DNA from: Bugulina stolonifera
Taxonomy: Eukaryota > Bryozoa > Gymnolaemata > Cheilostomatida > Bugulidae
DNA: 64,000 nt
Direction of reading: 5' to 3'
NCBI GenBank assembly: GCA_935421135.1
Contig: OW285195.1
Span: forward strand, 9,826,391 to 9,890,390
Part shown: positions 60,378-64,000 of the stretch, piece after piece
How positions within the stretch are numbered: position 1 is the stretch's first letter
How the letters are laid out: each line of letters opens with the position of its first letter
Program-made: the position numbers and the translations under genes
Notes under the pieces: model-generated
Databases searched by the model: none
The model's input: only the letters and a program-made list of their open reading frames with translations
What the model was told of the DNA's origin: nothing

Positions 60378-61421
60378 GATATATACTACTCCCCACCCCA
60401 ACCCCCTTCTTTTGGTGGGAAGAGAAAGTTGATCTATTCTTCCCCACCGGGTGTGAATAAGAATGATGTTGATAGATGGTTAAGGGGGCAAGACGCGTAC
60501 ACACTACACTACCCCATTAAGACTAAATTTTTGAGAAGAAAGACGATCGTCGCTGGAGTTGGAGAGCAGATGCAAGCGGACTTAGTCGATGTTCGCTCAC
60601 ACAAAGATCAGAACGATGGTGTAACATTTTTACTCACCTGCATAGACGTCTTTTCTAGAAAGGCTTGGGTATTCCCTTTACTTAACAAATCAGGACTAGC
60701 GGTGTCTAGAGTACTCTCATCTCTTTTTAAAAGAGAAACATACTCTAGACTACAGACTGATAAGGGAAAAGAGTTTCTGAATCAAAGGGTGCGTGAGGTT
60801 CTGCAAGAAAACAAGGTTAACCACTTTTCTTCAGAAAATGAGGTTATAAATGCTTCACTTATTGAACGTTTTAATTGAACGTTGAGAGGAAAGCTTCACA
60901 GACTTTTAACTTACAGAGGTGATGGTCGATTCTTAGACGATCTAGATGATTTGGTATCTAGCTATAACAACAGCTTTAATCGCTCCATAGGTATGAAGCC
61001 TAACGAAGTTGATGAAGATAATCAAGAAGATATTTGGATGCGCCTGTTCGAATCATCCCCTGAACGATGGGTTAATAAAAAGAGGGTAGCATTTACACCT
61101 GGAGATCATGTAAGGATATCAATGGCTCGTGGAAGCTTTGACCGTGGTTTTACAGCAAACTATTCAACTGAGATCTTCATTGTCAAAGACATTCTTTCGC
61201 ACACATCTCCTCCAGTTTACAGATTAAAAGATCTGAATGGAGAAAATGTTGAGGGGACATTTTACAGTCAAGAGTTGGTGCGAGTAGACCTTCCCGAAAC
61301 GTTTAAAGTAGAAAAGGTCTTACGCAAGAGGAGAAGGCGGGGAAGAGAAGAGAGTTTCGTAAAGTGGATGGGATATCCTGACTCATTCAATAGTTGGATT
61401 GATTCTAGCCAGTTCGTATAA
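60378..61421 (+). pseudogene. Polinton integrase (rve) with chromodomain, interrupted by one stop
   Basis: The frame is open from 60378. The N-terminal part has DRWLRGQDAYTLHYP, the rve core has the first Asp in ADLVDV, the second in QTDKGKEF, and the Glu in LIERFN; together these are the D,D-35-E-type catalytic triad. A TGA at 60876-60878 directly follows ERFN; the frame then continues to a C-terminal chromodomain (FKVEKVL...SFVKWMGYPDSFNSWID). No in-frame ATG precedes the conserved start, so an upstream frameshift among the C-runs near 60390-60406, or a non-ATG start, is also possible. Intact proteins of this family insert the element and may target it through histone binding. As it stands the protein would lack its C-terminal half. 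Confidence 0.88.
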
Positions 61422-61433
61422 AACAGTATAAAT
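61417..61433 (+). promoter_or_regulatory. Tandem TATA-like boxes before the minor capsid gene
   Basis: TATAAAA at 61417 overlaps the integrase stop and TATAAAT follows at 61427, about 35-50 bases before the ATG at 61468. It may be a promoter for the capsid genes. Confidence 0.45.
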
Positions 61434-61467
61434 CTCTACAACTTGTGTAATCATCCTCACTCTAAAG

Positions 61468-62214
61468 ATGGCCTTCAATGTCACACTTACCTCGAATGTA
61501 TTGCTTGGAGGAGAGGCTTCTAATACTAATGCACACTTTACGACAAAGTTAGCGAGACCGCTTAATCTTCCTTCATCACAATGGGAGGTAGGACTCCTCG
61601 ATATACAATATCCCGTTTCTTGGAGGAATATCGAGCTAGGCTATGTTGAAGTAAAGAATACAAGTGAGAGCGTACCTCGACGTTGTAATATCAGAAATGG
61701 AAGGTATAGTTCAATAGGAGAACTGCTAACGGAGGTCAATAGATCTTTGATAAACTTTTCTTTAGAAAATGAAGTAAACTTTTACTACGATGCTTTACGT
61801 AATGAGTCTTTTATCTTGATACGAGGAAATACTCATTCAATAAGACTTTCTAGAGATGTAGCCTGGATCCTTGGATTTGAGCCTAATAAAGTCTATGAAG
61901 CAGAGGTAACTCGCAGTCCGAATTCTCCTGATATCAACGCAGGCTTCACTTCACTCTACGTATACTCATCAGTTGTAGCACCGAGACTCGTGGGGGATAG
62001 TCTAGTTCCTCTCTTACGCACCATTCCGATAACTGAGACTGAGAGAAATAGTACAGTGTTTCGAGAGTTTTCTAATGTACAGTATTCACCAGTCTCGAAT
62101 ACCAGTACCGATCTCATTGAAATAGATATAAGGCGCGATGATGGTGAGAGAGTCTCATTTCGTAGTGGAAAGGTTGTGCTGACGGTTCGTTTTAGACCTC
62201 GTGGAGAAGTTTAG
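61468..62214 (+). CDS. Minor capsid protein (penton-like, single jelly-roll)
   Basis: 248 residues. The start MAFNVTLTSNVLLGG with ANTNAHFTTKLARPLNL-like spacing, then WEVGLLDIQYPVSW and the closing VVLTVRFRPRG are characteristic of Polinton/adintovirus penton homologues. These form pentamers at capsid vertices from a single jelly-roll fold. The length is typical and the frame intact. It is followed 16 bases later by the small basic virion-type gene and then the major capsid gene, so the three form a structural block. Confidence 0.88.
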   Translation: MAFNVTLTSNVLLGGEASNTNAHFTTKLARPLNLPSSQWEVGLLDIQYPVSWRNIELGYVEVKNTSESVPRRCNIRNGRYSSIGELLTEVNRSLINFSLENEVNFYYDALRNESFILIRGNTHSIRLSRDVAWILGFEPNKVYEAEVTRSPNSPDINAGFTSLYVYSSVVAPRLVGDSLVPLLRTIPITETERNSTVFREFSNVQYSPVSNTSTDLIEIDIRRDDGERVSFRSGKVVLTVRFRPRGEV

Positions 62215-62230
62215 AATTATAGTGAATATC

Positions 62231-62656
62231 ATGGCTCCACGTATAGTTCCATACTTTCCGACTGACTCTAATGAAATGTATGAAGACTACTACAACTCTC
62301 AGGTAGGAGATGGAATGTCTGTATATCGAGGACGCCCTGTCATGACGGGTAATGGAATTGGCTCTCCATTTTCTGGTCTGGCAAGAGGAGTGTTACCACT
62401 CTTGAAAAAAGGAGCTAAAACAATTGGAAAGAAACTTCTAACAACTGGTGCTGGTCTACTGGGAGATGTAATAAAAGGAGAAAATTTTAAGACATCTGCG
62501 AGTAAGCGTTTTCGTGAGGCCGGTGGAGATCTTCTACACGATGTTGAGGGTGTACTACGTAGTTCTCAAGTTAAAAGAAAAAAAGCTGGAGGGCAAGCCT
62601 CTTCTTCTAGGGTTACTAAAAAGAAGCGGCGAGGAAAGAGAACTATATTTGACTAA
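62231..62656 (+). CDS. Small basic virion-type protein between the capsid genes
   Basis: 141 residues from the ATG at 62231. The centre (VYRGRPVMTGNGIGSPFSG, then LARGVLPLLKKGAKTIGK, then LTTGAGLLGDVIKGENFKTS) matches the pattern of a conserved Polinton/adintovirus protein encoded next to the penton and major capsid genes. An amphipathic helix and a Gly-rich stretch are followed by a Lys/Arg-rich tail (VTKKKRRGKR). A role inside the capsid, cement- or pVI-like membrane activity and DNA contact, is inferred from position and composition only. The frame is intact. Confidence 0.75.
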   Translation: MAPRIVPYFPTDSNEMYEDYYNSQVGDGMSVYRGRPVMTGNGIGSPFSGLARGVLPLLKKGAKTIGKKLLTTGAGLLGDVIKGENFKTSASKRFREAGGDLLHDVEGVLRSSQVKRKKAGGQASSSRVTKKKRRGKRTIFD

Positions 62657-62660
62657 AATA

Positions 62661-62677
62661 ATATATATATATATATC
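62661..62677. repeat. Short (TA)n run between Polinton genes
   Basis: ATATATATATATAT follows the stop of the preceding gene. It is an easily melted spacer and may contain promoter elements for the major capsid gene. Confidence 0.6.
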
Positions 62678-62743
62678 AAAGAATATACTATTGGAAGGCA
62701 GTTACAAATAAGTTGTCAACGGAGAAAGAAGTAGATATAAAGC

Positions 62744-64000
62744 ATGTCTGTCAACCATCGAGCTGTAGCACTTTCTAAAGTCTCCGAAGACTCTGCGGAT
62801 ACTGTAAACTCAGCCTTCGATTTATTCGCCACCCCTCCAACACACACTAGTGTACTCCGAGGAGAGTGGATACCCCTAGCACCCATTACACAATCTCAAG
62901 AGGGTGCCATTGAGATTGTAATCCCACCATCGGATGAACTTTACACAGACCTATCGAAAAGTTACTTAGCCGTAACAGTCAAAGTGATCAAAGCGGATGG
63001 GAATAATTTCCCCGAAGCTGCTAATGATGTTCTCTATATTAAGGGTTATAACTTTATGCATTCCCTCTTCTCAACGGCTACTTTTCAACTAGCTGGACAA
63101 GATGTAGAATACAAAGGAAACTATCCATTTCGTGCCTATCTTGAGAATTTACTCAATTATGGTAAAGACGCTAAAAAGTCTTATATGGCTGTGGGTAGTG
63201 GATGGACTGAAGATGATGGTACTGGAAATGACTATGCTGACATTACAAATGCTGATAAATTAGTCAGAAAAACCCCTTTACTATCGAGTGGGGAGATGAA
63301 TTTCTACGGGAGACCTAGACTGAGCGTTTTCGCTCAAGGAAGAGTTATTCCACCCGGAGTGGGTTCAAGACTCACCCTACAGCGTGCTACACCACAAATG
63401 TCTCTCGCCGGTGCTGCTGAAAATCTTGCTCATACAGCGAGGATTTTGATAACTAAAGCCGAGTTGTGGGTACGACGCGTACAGGCAAATCCTTCACTAC
63501 AAAAAGCGCAGATAGATGTGTGGGTTGGAGAAGAAGAAAGTATAAAGCTACCCATCGATAGAATTAAGACTCACTTCCATGTCATTGCTAGAGGACAGCA
63601 GAGTGTGAGAATCAATTTCGATCAGGGTGGTCAACGTCCTAATCGCGTTTTCGTGGGTCTACTAGATCATACCGCCAAAAGTGGAGCCTACTCTAAAAAT
63701 CCGTTTAAGTTTGCACCATATGATGTAAGCTCTGTCGAACTACTTATAGACGGTAGTCCTGTAACGAGAAGATACGAGCCTGATTATACGAGTGGAAGAT
63801 TCGCGCGTGAATATATGAATCTTTTCACCGTGACTGGTACATCAGACGCGGATACGGGGAATGAAATCACCTCTTCTAGATTTCAAACAAACTCAGCAAT
63901 CTACGCCTTTGACGTTTCAGGAGACTTGTGTGACGACAACTTTCACCTACTTTCAAACGGATCTCTTTCTGTCAATCTCTCATTCGCGAGAGCTACGGAT
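62744..64000 (+). CDS. Major capsid protein (double jelly-roll), partial at window end
   Basis: 419 codons are open from the ATG at 62744 to the last base of the window, with no stop. SAFDLFATPPTHTSVL, DELYTDLSKSYLAVTVKV, FMHSLFSTATFQLAGQDV and YPFRAYLENLLNYGKDAKK are family landmarks of the Polinton/adintovirus hexon-like protein. It folds as two jelly-rolls and trimerises into pseudo-hexagonal capsomers. The full protein should be roughly 500-600 residues, so the C-terminal part is cut off. A TATAAA (62736-62741) lies only a few bases before the ATG, too close for a classical TATA unless the transcript is nearly leaderless. Confidence 0.92.
   Translation, partial: MSVNHRAVALSKVSEDSADTVNSAFDLFATPPTHTSVLRGEWIPLAPITQSQEGAIEIVIPPSDELYTDLSKSYLAVTVKVIKADGNNFPEAANDVLYIKGYNFMHSLFSTATFQLAGQDVEYKGNYPFRAYLENLLNYGKDAKKSYMAVGSGWTEDDGTGNDYADITNADKLVRKTPLLSSGEMNFYGRPRLSVFAQGRVIPPGVGSRLTLQRATPQMSLAGAAENLAHTARILITKAELWVRRVQANPSLQKAQIDVWVGEEESIKLPIDRIKTHFHVIARGQQSVRINFDQGGQRPNRVFVGLLDHTAKSGAYSKNPFKFAPYDVSSVELLIDGSPVTRRYEPDYTSGRFAREYMNLFTVTGTSDADTGNEITSSRFQTNSAIYAFDVSGDLCDDNFHLLSNGSLSVNLSFARATD

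Larger units (their letters stand above)
56820..64000 (+). mobile_element. Polinton/Maverick (adintovirus-like) element, partial
   Basis: A run of nine intronless genes on one strand, with gaps of mostly under 100 bases and some overlaps. It includes the Polinton hallmark set: A32/FtsK-type packaging ATPase, retroviral-type integrase with chromodomain, penton-like minor capsid and double jelly-roll major capsid protein. The right end (expected protease, protein-primed DNA polymerase, TIR) is outside the window. The left end is unclear: the minisatellite, the A-rich stretch and perhaps the GC-rich patch could belong to it. Most frames are open, so insertion is not ancient, but the integrase has a stop. 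These elements are integrated virus-like transposons that could build capsids. Confidence 0.93.

Overview
The window is a piece of an animal (metazoan) nuclear genome. It is AT-rich, with spliced genes (GT-AG introns), TATA/AATAAA signals, a rhodopsin-class GPCR, a transmembrane C-type lectin-like protein, arylsulfatases, small secreted cysteine-containing proteins, and several transposon classes. An early-branching marine invertebrate, perhaps a sponge, is my best guess from gene style, but the sequence alone does not prove it. The short palindrome TACATGTA and its variants are strikingly common throughout.

Layout. 1-13.6 kb: the last two exons of one GPCR gene, then a complete six-exon tandem paralogue on the + strand whose introns are all phase 0. 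A tRNA-derived SINE with a 17-bp target duplication sits in its first intron. 15.3-19.2 kb: a seven-exon gene on the - strand for a type I membrane protein (signal peptide, C-type lectin-like domain, Ser/Thr-rich stalk, one TM helix, short tail). 21.6-22.6 kb: a two-exon secreted protein. 24.5-48.4 kb: three - strand copies of a cysteine-type sulfatase. The middle copy has all 13 exons but an in-frame stop in the FT-D-NGG region; the two flanking copies are partial, clearly decayed pseudogenes. Between and within them lie a 600-bp hAT MITE (8-bp target duplication), another inverted-repeat MITE, a gag-only LTR retrotransposon with intact 200-bp LTRs and 5-bp target duplication, and a PIF/Harbinger deletion derivative with TTA target duplication. 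51.7-52.4 kb: a small secreted cysteine-rich protein with a good TATA box.

53.5-64 kb: sequence of a different character. A GC-rich patch and an A-rich stretch are followed by a 1.7-kb, extremely G/C-skewed 21-bp minisatellite arranged as a giant inverted repeat centred at 56122. After it comes a compact, unspliced, one-strand gene array of a Polinton/Maverick (adintovirus-like) element: an unknown 430-aa protein, a TM protein, packaging ATPase, a glycine-rich hydrophobic protein, an unknown basic protein, an rve integrase with chromodomain (broken by one stop), penton-like minor capsid protein, a small basic virion-type protein, and the major capsid protein running off the window end. Protein-primed polymerase and protease are not in the window; if present they lie beyond 64000.

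The cellular genes do not form one pathway. The main stories are local tandem duplication with decay (GPCR, sulfatase), several datable TE insertions with intact target duplications, and the integrated virus-like Polinton with its peculiar flanking palindromic minisatellite.
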